This document shows, in pieces, positions 6,907 through 14,852 of a DNA stretch of 14,965 nt. The notes below the pieces were generated by a model. It was not told the DNA's origin. It did no database searches and saw nothing but the letters and a program-made list of their open reading frames with translations. Source of the DNA: Nostoc sp. CHAB 5834 (GTDB lineage Bacteria; Cyanobacteriota; Cyanobacteriia; Cyanobacteriales; Nostocaceae); NCBI GenBank assembly GCA_020829485.1, contig JAIVFU010000139.1, positions 1 through 14,965 of the forward strand, in the 5' to 3' direction. The position numbers and the translations under genes are program-made. The number at the start of each line of letters is the position of its first letter. Position 1 is the stretch's first letter.

Positions 6907-7322
6907 TTTTTATCATGTGTCAATATATCGTATATATTTAACAAGTCACAAAGTTGTGATTACTAGTCCCCGTTAATTTGGAAAAATACTTTACTAAGTA
7001 ATCGGAAAAATATTTATACATGACCTTTTAGACTGGATGAAGCTTTGATTTCAAAATTTGTGTAATTAATTTTGTCTTGCTACTTATATCTATTGACTCA
7101 TTTTTAGATAGTTGTATTTTTTAAATTAGCGTTTTTTCATTCAACCAGAAGACAGAAGTAAGCTAAGTTTCCAAGCATATAACTTAACCACAGACATTTT
7201 GTATATAGTACTATGGCTATTCCAAAATCTCGCTTTTTTTGGTGGTCTTTAAATTCACACTTCAAGCTTTTTTGTAATTATTTTTATTTTCTGCCTTTTG
7301 TATTTATTGTATAAAAAGCCTC
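6907..7322. other. Gene-free AT-rich spacer
   Basis: These 416 bp between the glycosyltransferase and the polymerase contain no recognised gene, strong hairpin or repeat. A 46-codon open stretch on the minus strand (about 7137-7277) has no start codon and no recognisable motif. The spacing suggests the polymerase may have its own promoter. Confidence 0.5.
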
Positions 7323-8321
7323 TTATTTTTTGGACTTCTTAGTTAAAACAGAGCTAACTTGCTGCCTCAGTTCCTGAGGGAACAGCCACATAATCAAGTA
7401 TAAGCATATATCAATCGGGCGGGGCTTACCGCAACGTATAGATTCCCACAACAAAGGAAAAAAAGCTTTCCAATCACCTACTGAGGACGCAGAAGGAGTG
7501 ATCATTGTTGCAATAAAGCCTGAATAAGCCTTTGGCGTTACTAAATTGCGGGTCGAACGAATCCAATCCAAGGAATATTTCCAGTCGTTGATATTGCTTA
7601 AGCGCTTGATTCCCACTTCTGAATGCCAGATTGCCATAGGCTCAGGCACAAACTCTACTCCTACACCTTCCATAGCAGTAACCCGAAGCAACCACTCCCA
7701 ATCCTCATGTCTGTAAAATTTTTCTTCCAAAGGCATTTTTTGGACTAACTCTTTTTTCACAAAAATAGTTGAGGTTTGTATGCAGCCTTCTTCTTTAAAA
7801 AAGGAGTTACGTGCAAAAAGATATTCACTTAGAGGTTCAGAGAGATTAGGTAGCCTTGTTGGACGAATAAAATCACCTTTTTGAGTCTGGGAAATGAAAC
7901 GACTAGCGACAACTGGAAAATCATAATGGGAATTATTTGCTACTTCAAGTTGACGCTCCAATTTTTGTGGAAGCCATTCATCATCATCATCTAAAAAGGC
8001 TATCCAAGTGCCTTTAGCTTCCCTCACACCAGTATTTCTAGCCCCTGATGGCCCAACATTTTTTGATAGTTCTATTACTCTCAATCTTGGATCGGTTATC
8101 TGAGATAGTACATTAACTGTTTCCTGATCGGGGCCGTCTATTATAACAATCACTTCAATTGATTGCAGCGTTTGTGTTAATGCAGTTCTGACACCCCTCG
8201 CAACAATCTGTGGTCTATTGCGTGTAGGAATCACGACGCTGACTATTGTTTGGTTACTTTCATTGACCATTGGTAATTCTTGGTTTGTTGATTTTTGTGA
8301 TTGAAGATATTTAATATTCAT
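7323..8321 (-). CDS. Family 2 glycosyltransferase (GT-A fold)
   Basis: The 332-residue protein is predicted to add a sugar from a nucleotide-sugar donor to the lipid-linked repeat unit on the cytoplasmic face. The nucleotide-binding start VSVVIPTRNRP is at 27-37, and NVGPSGARNTG (88-98) is the usual GT2 segment. The metal-binding acidic cluster is FLDDDDEWLPQKLE (109-122), and HEDWEWLLR (205-213) carries the ED catalytic-base motif. Residues 260-330 form a mixed tail without clear membrane helices, so it is probably soluble or peripheral. I chose the first ATG because AAGAGA lies about nine bases upstream; a second Met at residue 18 would still precede the domain. It follows the flippase by 54 bp and is probably co-transcribed with it. 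Donor and acceptor sugars cannot be deduced. Confidence 0.88.
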   Translation of the reverse strand: MNIKYLQSQKSTNQELPMVNESNQTIVSVVIPTRNRPQIVARGVRTALTQTLQSIEVIVIIDGPDQETVNVLSQITDPRLRVIELSKNVGPSGARNTGVREAKGTWIAFLDDDDEWLPQKLERQLEVANNSHYDFPVVASRFISQTQKGDFIRPTRLPNLSEPLSEYLFARNSFFKEEGCIQTSTIFVKKELVQKMPLEEKFYRHEDWEWLLRVTAMEGVGVEFVPEPMAIWHSEVGIKRLSNINDWKYSLDWIRSTRNLVTPKAYSGFIATMITPSASSVGDWKAFFPLLWESIRCGKPRPIDICLYLIMWLFPQELRQQVSSVLTKKSKK

Positions 8322-8375
8322 TGCTTTGGTTCTCTTAAATTCTACAATTTTACTGTTTTATAAGCAGGTGGACTA

Positions 8376-9818
8376 TTAAAACTTCATCCTTATTTTTACA
8401 ATTTTTTCCCTTACAATATCAATTCCGCCTAAAACATGAATGCTCAGAAAAATGACAAATAAAATATAGGAGAAGGTTGCAATAGTTAGAGTGAATAAAA
8501 AGTCTAAATTAATTGTTTTTAAAAGTAAGAATACAAATAGCATCAAAGTGCTTATTATAACAGGACGGCGAATAACTCGCCATAAATTTAATGGAAATAG
8601 GAGAGTATAAGTGAAGTAAACATATTGACTAAAGGCAAGAATAGTCATTAGCAATGCCATTATAGCTGCACCTACTAACTGATATCGTGAAACTAACGCT
8701 ACACCTCCCAAACTTCCTAACGTAGTTGTAATAACCACTTCACGCAGATTCACTATCTCAAAATGGTTGGCTACAAGCAGAGAACACAGTGTGCGTATGA
8801 AGGGCAATAAAAGCAGTGATGCAGAGCTTATACTAAGAGCTAAACTTCCTTGAGCAAAGCTAGAATCATAAATAAAAATCAGTAAATTTTTGCCAAAAAA
8901 TAACAATCCAAGAAATAAGGGTAATCCTATAGTTAATAAAATTTCAATAAAGCTTTCAGTGATCTGCTGCTGCTTTTCCCGTCCTTGATCTATTACTTTT
9001 GAGAGTCTAGGAAACATTGCTACAGTTATGCTGTTGGCAATAATTAAAAATGGTTGTAGCAGTTGTACTATTGCACCAAAAATACCTACTAAAAACTCAT
9101 TTCCTAGCAATGAAAGAATCAAGATTTCAATTCTACTACTGACTACAGCTATTGCTTCAATAGCAAAAAATGTCCGTGAAATTTTAATTGTATTCCATAC
9201 AAAATTTTTATCAATTTGCCATTGTATTTTGACTAAATGTGTGATCAAAATCCATTCAAGTACGAGAATTAATGTTTCCGAAAAAAATAGTATTCCTCCC
9301 AGATATTCAATTCCATACTTCAGTTGCATCGCCCAGATCATTATTATTAGGCGTAATACATACACTGGCACTGTAGCAATGGCAATCAAATGCATCTTTT
9401 CTTTAGCTTGGAAAATTGCCTCTGTTACATTGGAAAGTGCAAAGGGAATTATAGTTAAGCCCATTATGTAGCAAAGAGTCGAGGTTTTGGAACTATAGGG
9501 AAGTAAAAATACTACAATCACCAACGCCCCATAACTGAGCAAACTAAATATTAACTGTAGGCAGGTACCACTCATCAAATAAACTGATGTTTTTTGTGGT
9601 TCGCGGGCTAGTTCTCTTGTAAACAATATCTTTAGTGCCTGTGAAGCAATACCCACAAAGATAAAGTAGTAGCTATAGGCTAGTAGATACTGACCTATAG
9701 CTTCAGCTCCTAGATTACGAGCAATAGCGGCGGTTAGTACAAAAGCTGTTATGCTTTGCGCTAACCGATTGACTATCATTGAGAGGGAATTACTTATGAA
9801 TTTGTACTTTTCTACCAT
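8376..9818 (-). CDS. wzx: Wzx-type lipid-linked oligosaccharide flippase
   Basis: The 480-residue polytopic membrane protein has about 12-14 helices. Its N terminus (residues 9-50, with RLAQSITAF, AAIARNLGAEAIGQY and YSYYF) is typical of the polysaccharide biosynthesis/RfbX-MurJ-like MOP exporter superfamily. Such proteins move undecaprenyl-diphosphate-linked repeat units from the cytoplasmic to the periplasmic face for the polymerase. The length is usual for the family and the frame is intact. The neighbours, an initiating transferase, a glycosyltransferase and a polymerase, are exactly its expected partners. The region upstream of the ATG (AATTTAAGA) has only a weak ribosome-binding match. 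Substrate specificity is not readable from the sequence. Confidence 0.88.
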   Translation of the reverse strand: MVEKYKFISNSLSMIVNRLAQSITAFVLTAAIARNLGAEAIGQYLLAYSYYFIFVGIASQALKILFTRELAREPQKTSVYLMSGTCLQLIFSLLSYGALVIVVFLLPYSSKTSTLCYIMGLTIIPFALSNVTEAIFQAKEKMHLIAIATVPVYVLRLIIMIWAMQLKYGIEYLGGILFFSETLILVLEWILITHLVKIQWQIDKNFVWNTIKISRTFFAIEAIAVVSSRIEILILSLLGNEFLVGIFGAIVQLLQPFLIIANSITVAMFPRLSKVIDQGREKQQQITESFIEILLTIGLPLFLGLLFFGKNLLIFIYDSSFAQGSLALSISSASLLLLPFIRTLCSLLVANHFEIVNLREVVITTTLGSLGGVALVSRYQLVGAAIMALLMTILAFSQYVYFTYTLLFPLNLWRVIRRPVIISTLMLFVFLLLKTINLDFLFTLTIATFSYILFVIFLSIHVLGGIDIVREKIVKIRMKF

Positions 9819-10092
9819 TCTTAAATTATTAATTCACCTTAATTCGCTCATTTTGAATCGCCAATACCTATATATCTCATAACTGTAATTTTTTTCTGAA
9901 TATATCGTTAAAAGGTTGAGTAGTTAACGCAAAACATTTTATCGCCCTTAAGCAGGTAGTTAATCACTCAGCAAAGTAGAAAATCTAAATTGAATGCGTA
10001 AGAAACAAAAACTTCACTGAAAACAGCAATAATTATATCAATACGTAAATACTATAATTATTGCTGTTCGCTATGATTTTGTTTTTTTAAGC
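9819..10092. other. Spacer between sugar transferase and flippase genes
   Basis: There is no coding signal. The one notable element is the perfect 16-bp inverted repeat at 10022-10068 next to the end of the sugar transferase gene. The remainder probably carries the flippase promoter, which would make the flippase and glycosyltransferase a transcription unit separate from the sugar transferase. Confidence 0.45.
10022..10068 (-). terminator. Strong hairpin, likely terminator of the sugar transferase gene
   Basis: AACAGCAATAATTATA at 10022-10037 is the exact reverse complement of 10053-10068, giving a 16-bp stem with a 15-base loop. It lies 24 bp past the sugar transferase stop codon. On the minus strand the stem runs into TTTTCAG, a short U-run; on the plus strand a T-rich tract (GTTTTTTTAAG) follows 13 bases later. 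It therefore fits a partial or bidirectional terminator. Confidence 0.6.
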
Positions 10093-11535
10093 TTAGTAGG
10101 CACCTTCTTTTTTCAAAACTACCATAACTGTTTTGAGGAGAATTTCAAAGTCTAACCGAAGCGACCAATTTTCGATGTAGTTAAGATCAAGATTTATCAC
10201 TTGCTCAAAATCCAAAATATCTGAGCGACCTGAGACTTGCCAAAGACCTGTAATACCAGGTAAAACTTCATGGCGAATAAAATGATGTTCAGAAAACTTA
10301 TCTACATCTCTAATAGGTAAAGGGCGAGGCCCTACTACACTCATTTCTCCAAAGATAACGTTAAATAGTTGAGGTAATTCGTCTAAACTGTAACGTCGAA
10401 GAAATTTTCCAACACGGGTAATGCGAGGATCGTCTTTAATTTTAAAGATAATCCCATCTTTCGTTTCATTTAATGCTTCTAATTCTTTCTGGAATTTTTC
10501 TGCATCAGACCTCATCGTTCTGAATTTCCATACTTTAAACTGTTGCCCATGTAAACCTATGCGCGTTTGTCTGTAAAATACTGTGCCGGGAGAGTCCAGT
10601 TTTATAGCTATAGCTATAGCTATATAAATAGGAAATGATAACATTACAAATAAAGTCGCAAAGAAAAAATCAGAACTGCGCTTTATCCAAAAATCTTTCC
10701 CTGTAATTATCGGACAATCCAAACTCAAACAAGGCATTCCCCCTATTTTATTAAATTCTATGTTTTTATAAATTGGTTTTAATTCCATCGGCAAAATATG
10801 TACTTGGATGCCAGATGCTTGAAATAACCAGCATAAAAACATTCTATTTTTTAGAGCATCCCAAGATATAAAAACTTCTGTTACACCTAATTCATTAAGT
10901 TGATTCAATGTTTGTTGACGTTTATATCTATCTAATGAGCTAGCATTAGCCGTTCCAGATACAATATAATGTTTTTCTTTTTTTATAAAGCTAGTTATTT
11001 GCTCATGGTCTTCAGGATCGCAAATAATGAAGACAGAAGAACGAACTATTTTTTTCTGCTTACGCAGATATTCTAAAGTAATATTTATAGTGTACCTACC
11101 AGTACAAATAAATAATATACTTAGCAACCAAGATAATAATATTAATCTTGGGCGTGTAATATCAATAACTGGCTTATATAAAAGACAAACTAGGAGGATT
11201 AATCCATGAGCAAAAGTTAGCGATTTTATAATGTTGAGATAGTCATAGCGTTTTTGACCTTCTCGATAAATACCCTCGATAGCTAATGAGCCTATTTGAA
11301 TCCCAATAATTATTGAAATCGGCAAATAATGACTCTGTATATACGAAGTCAGATGCCCATAAGAAGATTGATATCCAGCTAAAACCCAAGCCAAGAATAA
11401 AAGACTAGAGTCTACTAGAAATAATGTTGTTAATCTCAACCACCACGAACCCTTGCGTACCCTGGCAAATGAAGATGCACGTAAATCTAAAGGTACTTCA
11501 TTAAATTTACTTGTTGTAATGCTTTGATTACTCAT
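10093..11535 (-). CDS. Polyprenyl-phosphate sugar-1-phosphate transferase initiating exopolysaccharide synthesis
   Basis: The 480-residue inner-membrane enzyme transfers a hexose-1-phosphate from a nucleotide sugar to undecaprenyl phosphate, the first committed step of the pathway. The N-terminal half has about four to five membrane helices (33-55, 70-88, 105-122, 130-147). A Rossmann-like CoA-binding-type region (about 165-270) follows, then a further hydrophobic segment (290-312). The C-terminal bacterial sugar-transferase domain (about 285-480) shows KVWKFRTM (334-341), DDPRITRVGKFLRR (368-381) and SLDELPQLFNV (383-393). It continues with VVGPRPLP (400-407) and PGITGLWQVSGRSD (426-439), and ends in the typical KKEGAY. 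Length and architecture match the WbaP/EpsE-like exopolysaccharide polyprenyl glycosylphosphotransferase group. It is the first gene of the minus-strand set. The sugar (glucose or galactose being common) is not readable. An in-frame hexamer repeat encodes part of the helix near residues 304-311. Confidence 0.92.
   Translation of the reverse strand: MSNQSITTSKFNEVPLDLRASSFARVRKGSWWLRLTTLFLVDSSLLFLAWVLAGYQSSYGHLTSYIQSHYLPISIIIGIQIGSLAIEGIYREGQKRYDYLNIIKSLTFAHGLILLVCLLYKPVIDITRPRLILLSWLLSILFICTGRYTINITLEYLRKQKKIVRSSVFIICDPEDHEQITSFIKKEKHYIVSGTANASSLDRYKRQQTLNQLNELGVTEVFISWDALKNRMFLCWLFQASGIQVHILPMELKPIYKNIEFNKIGGMPCLSLDCPIITGKDFWIKRSSDFFFATLFVMLSFPIYIAIAIAIKLDSPGTVFYRQTRIGLHGQQFKVWKFRTMRSDAEKFQKELEALNETKDGIIFKIKDDPRITRVGKFLRRYSLDELPQLFNVIFGEMSVVGPRPLPIRDVDKFSEHHFIRHEVLPGITGLWQVSGRSDILDFEQVINLDLNYIENWSLRLDFEILLKTVMVVLKKEGAY
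10603..10624. repeat. In-frame TATAGC hexanucleotide microsatellite
   Basis: TATAGC occurs three times in a row, followed by TATATA. On the minus strand it encodes the alternating Ile-Ala run of the membrane segment just before the catalytic domain of the sugar transferase (about residues 304-311). The repeat unit is six bases, so slippage would add or remove two residues without a frameshift. Confidence 0.7.
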
Positions 11536-11660
11536 AGTTTAGAAACACTTGGTGTAGTTAGAATTTGATGGAAGCTTATATTAAATAAAATGGGGTATCT
11601 CACATTTTTATTTCAAAAAAACCTGGACTTTGTAGCCTACTATTAAACATCTTCTTCGCA

Positions 11661-11987
11661 CTAAGGACTAAGTTTAAATTCTTGATCAAAAGCATCTTCC
11701 AGGGTGGGTTTGAGCGCGGTTACTACCCAGATACTTAGCTTTTGTTGCAGGGTAGAATCCAGTTTAGCCTGTAAATTTTGAGCTTTGATGTCAAAAAAAA
11801 GTATTTTTTGGTGAGTTAACTTAATAGTTGAATAAAAGACCTGAGGTAAATAATCAAGTAGGTCAGGTAAAAATATAGGAAGGATGTTTAAGGTGCGTAA
11901 TCGTTGAACTGATTTACTACAGTTTGATTGCAGATTTCCACTTCTGTATATGACGATGATATGCCTTCGGAAATTACTGTAGCATGT
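11661..11987 (-). pseudogene. 5'-truncated reading frame of unknown family (108 codons, no start)
   Basis: The minus strand is open for 108 codons from just after a TAA (11988-11990) to a TAG (11661-11663), with no ATG, GTG or TTG inside. The translation looks like real protein rather than noise. It opens with FRRHIIVIYRSGN (about residues 6-18), continues through a hydrophobic stretch LNILPIFLPDLLDYLPQVFY, and then has ILFFDIKAQNLQAKLDSTL. It ends with LSIWVVTALKPTLEDAFDQ and EFKLSP. I do not recognise the family. It lacks a beginning, so it is most simply the C-terminal remnant of a gene that stood directly upstream of the sugar transferase in the same orientation, probably part of the polysaccharide locus. 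A non-standard start or an assembly gap are the alternatives. Confidence 0.5.
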
Positions 11988-12610
11988 TTAGCTAGACTAA
12001 TTCAGCTTTGCTTAAAACTTCTCTGTTTGTTTACGCATAATTACTGATTAAAAAAACTTACACACATAAGATATAACAAAATGCATCAAAAATTTGATTA
12101 CTGTTACAAAACTTTACAAAAATTTTGTCGTGGTTGAGCTTGAGTAAGTTTCATGGGCATCTCCAGAGAATAAAGTAATATCAACACTGTTTGATATCTG
12201 TGAGCCTTGTTATCTCTGCATTATAGACATTTTTACCTACTGCGAGAGAATCAATTTTTTAGCTTTACACTATTTTTATATTTGAATAAACACAATGAAG
12301 ATTCGGTAATAATTATTTTTTCCTTCAGCAAATTTTCGGAAAAAAAGATAAAGTCTTTTCAGTGATTGTGTTTGAACCATATATTTATACAAAAAAGCAA
12401 AAAAAATATTTGTCAAGTAAACGTAAATTCGGGAAGGAAATGCTTCTGTCTGACTGTACCTCAACAATGCAACCAGGCTAATTTTTAAATGCAAATGCAT
12501 TTTCAAGTTTTAGTTTAAAAATAAAATCTTTGGTAAAATTTTGGTGATTATTATATTAAATAAAAATCGATTAGCTAGAGTTTCAAGTATCAATTATTTT
12601 TGTATATGCG

Positions 12611-12616
12611 TATAAT
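12611..12616 (+). promoter_or_regulatory. Possible -10 element upstream of the NRPS gene
   Basis: A perfect TATAAT preceded by ATGCG lies about 175 bp before the NRPS ATG. No good -35 hexamer is found 16-18 bp upstream (TATCAA at 12588-12593), so this is a weak promoter candidate in a very AT-rich region. Confidence 0.2.
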
Positions 12617-12665
12617 TAGCATGGCTACTGTAAACCAGAAGCATTTCGCGCACCAGACTGTCCTT

Positions 12666-12681
12666 AAGCCTAGCTAGGCTT
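12666..12681. promoter_or_regulatory. Perfect 16-bp palindrome upstream of the NRPS gene
   Basis: AAGCCTAGCTAGGCTT is fully self-complementary and stands about 110 bp before the NRPS start and 50 bp after the TATAAT. A spacerless dyad of this length is a plausible dimeric regulator site; it could also be a repeat remnant. It is more GC-rich than its surroundings. Confidence 0.4.
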
Positions 12682-12791
12682 GTATCCTGAGGGCATTCAT
12701 TAATGTGCAAACTAACAGAAAAATTTATAGAAAAACATTTACAATAAATAATAAAACAAACGTATTCGTTGATGGAGTTGATATATAAAAA

Positions 12792-14852
12792 ATGCAGATA
12801 AATAGCCAGACTCCAGAGTATAAGCAAAATATTTCCTTAAATACTTTAACTCCTATCATCGGCACTCAAGTTATAGAGGAATGCAATAATATCCAAGTAG
12901 GTGATCACAATCTGTGCATCCATCAGATATTTGAGATGCAAGTAGAGCGATCGCCCCAAGCAATTGCTGTAGTACTTGAAGATATACAACTTACTTATCA
13001 ACAGTTAAATAAGCGGGCGAATCAACTAGCCCACTACCTACGTACTTTGGGAGTTGGGCCTGAAGTACTTGTGGGAATTTGCCTGGAGCGCTCTTTGGAG
13101 ATGATCGTAGGAATACTGGCTATTCTCAAAGCTGGAGGCGCTTATGTGCCTTTAGATCCGGCATATCCCCCAGAGCGTTTAGCCTTCATCTTGTCAGATA
13201 CCCAGGCATCAGTGTTGTTAACGCAAGAAAAATTGGTCAAGAATCTACCACCGCATCAGGCGCAAGTGGTTTGTCTAGACTCAAACTGGCAAGGTAACAC
13301 CCAAAACAATCAAGAAAATCCTGTAAATCAAACGACGGCTGATAACCTCATCTACGTAATCTACACATCTGGTTCTACAGGACAACCCAAGGGTGTAATG
13401 ATCCCTCATCGTGGTATCTGCAATCAACTATACTGGCGGCAAACAACCTTTAGATTAACTCCAGCAGATAAAGTTTTACTGACTATTTCTTTTAGCTTCG
13501 ACCCCTCAGTGTGGCAAATATTCTGGCCATTGTGCTTTGGGGGGCAATTGATCCTGGCTCGTCCTGGTGGACATCAAGATACTGCTTACCTTGTAAAGGT
13601 GATTACTGAGCAGCAAATCACTGTCTTGGCCTTAGTACCTTCTATACTGCGTGTCTTACTGGAAGAGAAGGGAATTGAGAATTGTCGGTTTCTCAGGCAT
13701 ATTACCTGCGGTGGTGAAGCTTTACCTAGCGAACTCATAGAACACTTCTTTGCCCAGCTGAATTTGGATAATGTTTTCCATAATTGCTATGGCCCGACAG
13801 AAGCTTCTATTGATGCCACTTTCTGGACTTGTCAGCGCGGCATTAATTATACCATTGCTCCCATTGGTCGCCCTATTACTAATGCAGAGATTTACATCCT
13901 TGATGAAAATTTGCAGCCTGTGCCCGTCGGTGAATCAGGTGAACTGCACATTGGCGGGATTGGTCTAGCGCGAGGCTATCTGAACCGTCCAGAATTAACT
14001 ACAGAGAAGTTCATTTTCCACCCTTTTAGTTCTGAAGTTGGGACACGTCTCTACAAAACAGGGGATTTGGCACGTTTCCTACCAGACGGTAACATCGAAT
14101 TCCTCGGTCGTATTGACTACCAGGTGAAAATTCGTGGCTTCCGAATTGAATTGGGAGAAATTGAAGCAATATTAGGTCAACATCCGGCACTGACACAGAC
14201 TCTAGTCATAGCTAGAGAGGATGTTCCTGGTGACAAGCAACTAGTAGCATATATTGTTGCCAACCCAGAGCAAATTCCTAGTCAGGTTGAATTGCGTCGC
14301 TTTTTGCAAGGTCGGTTGCCTGAATATATGGTGCCTGCCTCCTTTGTATTTTTGGACACTCTGCCATTAAACCCCAACGGCAAAATAGACCGCCGCGCTT
14401 TACCTGCACCGGATACATCTGATCTTGTGTCAACTAACTTTGTCCCACCCCAAAATGCTACAGAACAAGTATTAGCTAACATTTGGGTAAAAGTTTTGCG
14501 TCTGGAACAAGTAGGCATTCACGACAATTTTTTTGAATTGGGAGGCCATTCACTACTGGCGACTCAAGTCATGTCTAGGGTTCGCCAAGCCTTTCAAATA
14601 GAAATGCCGTTGCAAATCCTATTTGAGAATCCAACGATCGCTAGTTTAGCTCAAGCGTTGGCTCAAACCCAGACTCAAGAAAATGATCCTCAAAACCAGA
14701 CTATTCCCCTAATAGCCAACCGCGAGTCAGTCCCTTTATCCTTTGCCCAGCAGCGAGTGTGGTTTTTGGAGCAGTTGGAACCTAACAGCCCAGCTTATAT
14801 TATCTCCAATGCACTGCGCTTAACGGGCGAGTTCAACACCCTAGCTATCTAA
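12792..14852 (+). CDS. Nonribosomal peptide synthetase fragment: adenylation, carrier and truncated condensation domain
   Basis: The 686-residue product activates an amino acid as aminoacyl-AMP and loads it on its own phosphopantetheine arm. Adenylation domain (about 42-535) motifs are YTSGSTGQPKG (191-201), FSFDPSVW (234-241), NCYGPTEASID (331-341), GELHIGGIGLARGYLNRPE (383-401), YKTGDLARF (421-429), GRIDYQVKIRGFRIELGE (439-456) and PNGKIDR with Lys531. The carrier domain (about 555-625) has GGHSLL with the pantetheine Ser587. A condensation domain begins at PLSFAQQRVWFLEQL (648-662) but stops after FNTLAI at 686; a full one is about 450 residues. Reading by alignment to GrsA positions, the specificity code is D-P-W-A-T-G-C-I-D-K (237, 238, 241, 280, 305, 307, 332, 340, 341, 531). 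The N-terminal leader resembles a C-A linker although no upstream condensation domain exists. GGAG lies 14 bases before the ATG, which is rather far. By eye the gene is more GC-rich than the polysaccharide locus. The truncation makes it unlikely to work as a normal assembly line. Confidence 0.9.
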   Translation: MQINSQTPEYKQNISLNTLTPIIGTQVIEECNNIQVGDHNLCIHQIFEMQVERSPQAIAVVLEDIQLTYQQLNKRANQLAHYLRTLGVGPEVLVGICLERSLEMIVGILAILKAGGAYVPLDPAYPPERLAFILSDTQASVLLTQEKLVKNLPPHQAQVVCLDSNWQGNTQNNQENPVNQTTADNLIYVIYTSGSTGQPKGVMIPHRGICNQLYWRQTTFRLTPADKVLLTISFSFDPSVWQIFWPLCFGGQLILARPGGHQDTAYLVKVITEQQITVLALVPSILRVLLEEKGIENCRFLRHITCGGEALPSELIEHFFAQLNLDNVFHNCYGPTEASIDATFWTCQRGINYTIAPIGRPITNAEIYILDENLQPVPVGESGELHIGGIGLARGYLNRPELTTEKFIFHPFSSEVGTRLYKTGDLARFLPDGNIEFLGRIDYQVKIRGFRIELGEIEAILGQHPALTQTLVIAREDVPGDKQLVAYIVANPEQIPSQVELRRFLQGRLPEYMVPASFVFLDTLPLNPNGKIDRRALPAPDTSDLVSTNFVPPQNATEQVLANIWVKVLRLEQVGIHDNFFELGGHSLLATQVMSRVRQAFQIEMPLQILFENPTIASLAQALAQTQTQENDPQNQTIPLIANRESVPLSFAQQRVWFLEQLEPNSPAYIISNALRLTGEFNTLAI

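Larger units (their letters stand above)
11536..12791. other. 1.26-kb region between divergent genes
   Basis: It contains a 5'-truncated reading frame of unknown family (11661-11987, minus strand) and a perfect 16-bp palindrome (12666-12681). It also contains a possible -10 (TATAAT, 12611-12616) for the NRPS gene. The remaining 12000-12600 is very AT-rich. The two ATG-started minus-strand frames there (12276-12506 and 12594-12827) read like chance translation of AT-rich DNA. Promoters of the divergent sugar transferase and NRPS genes should lie here, but no convincing -35/-10 pair is visible. Confidence 0.5.

Noticed and set aside
7137..7277. 46-codon open stretch on the minus strand in the polymerase/glycosyltransferase gap
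   Set aside because: No start codon and no family pattern; a length expected by chance in this much intergenic DNA.
9028..9471. 147-codon plus-strand frame inside the flippase gene
   Set aside because: Antisense shadow of a well-supported membrane-protein gene; its translation has no domain pattern.
12276..12506. 76-codon minus-strand frame with an ATG
   Set aside because: Low-complexity, aromatic-rich translation typical of AT-rich DNA; no motif, no ribosome-binding site and no context.
12594..12827. 77-codon minus-strand frame overlapping the NRPS start
   Set aside because: Antisense to the NRPS start and AT-rich leader; the translation has no recognisable feature.
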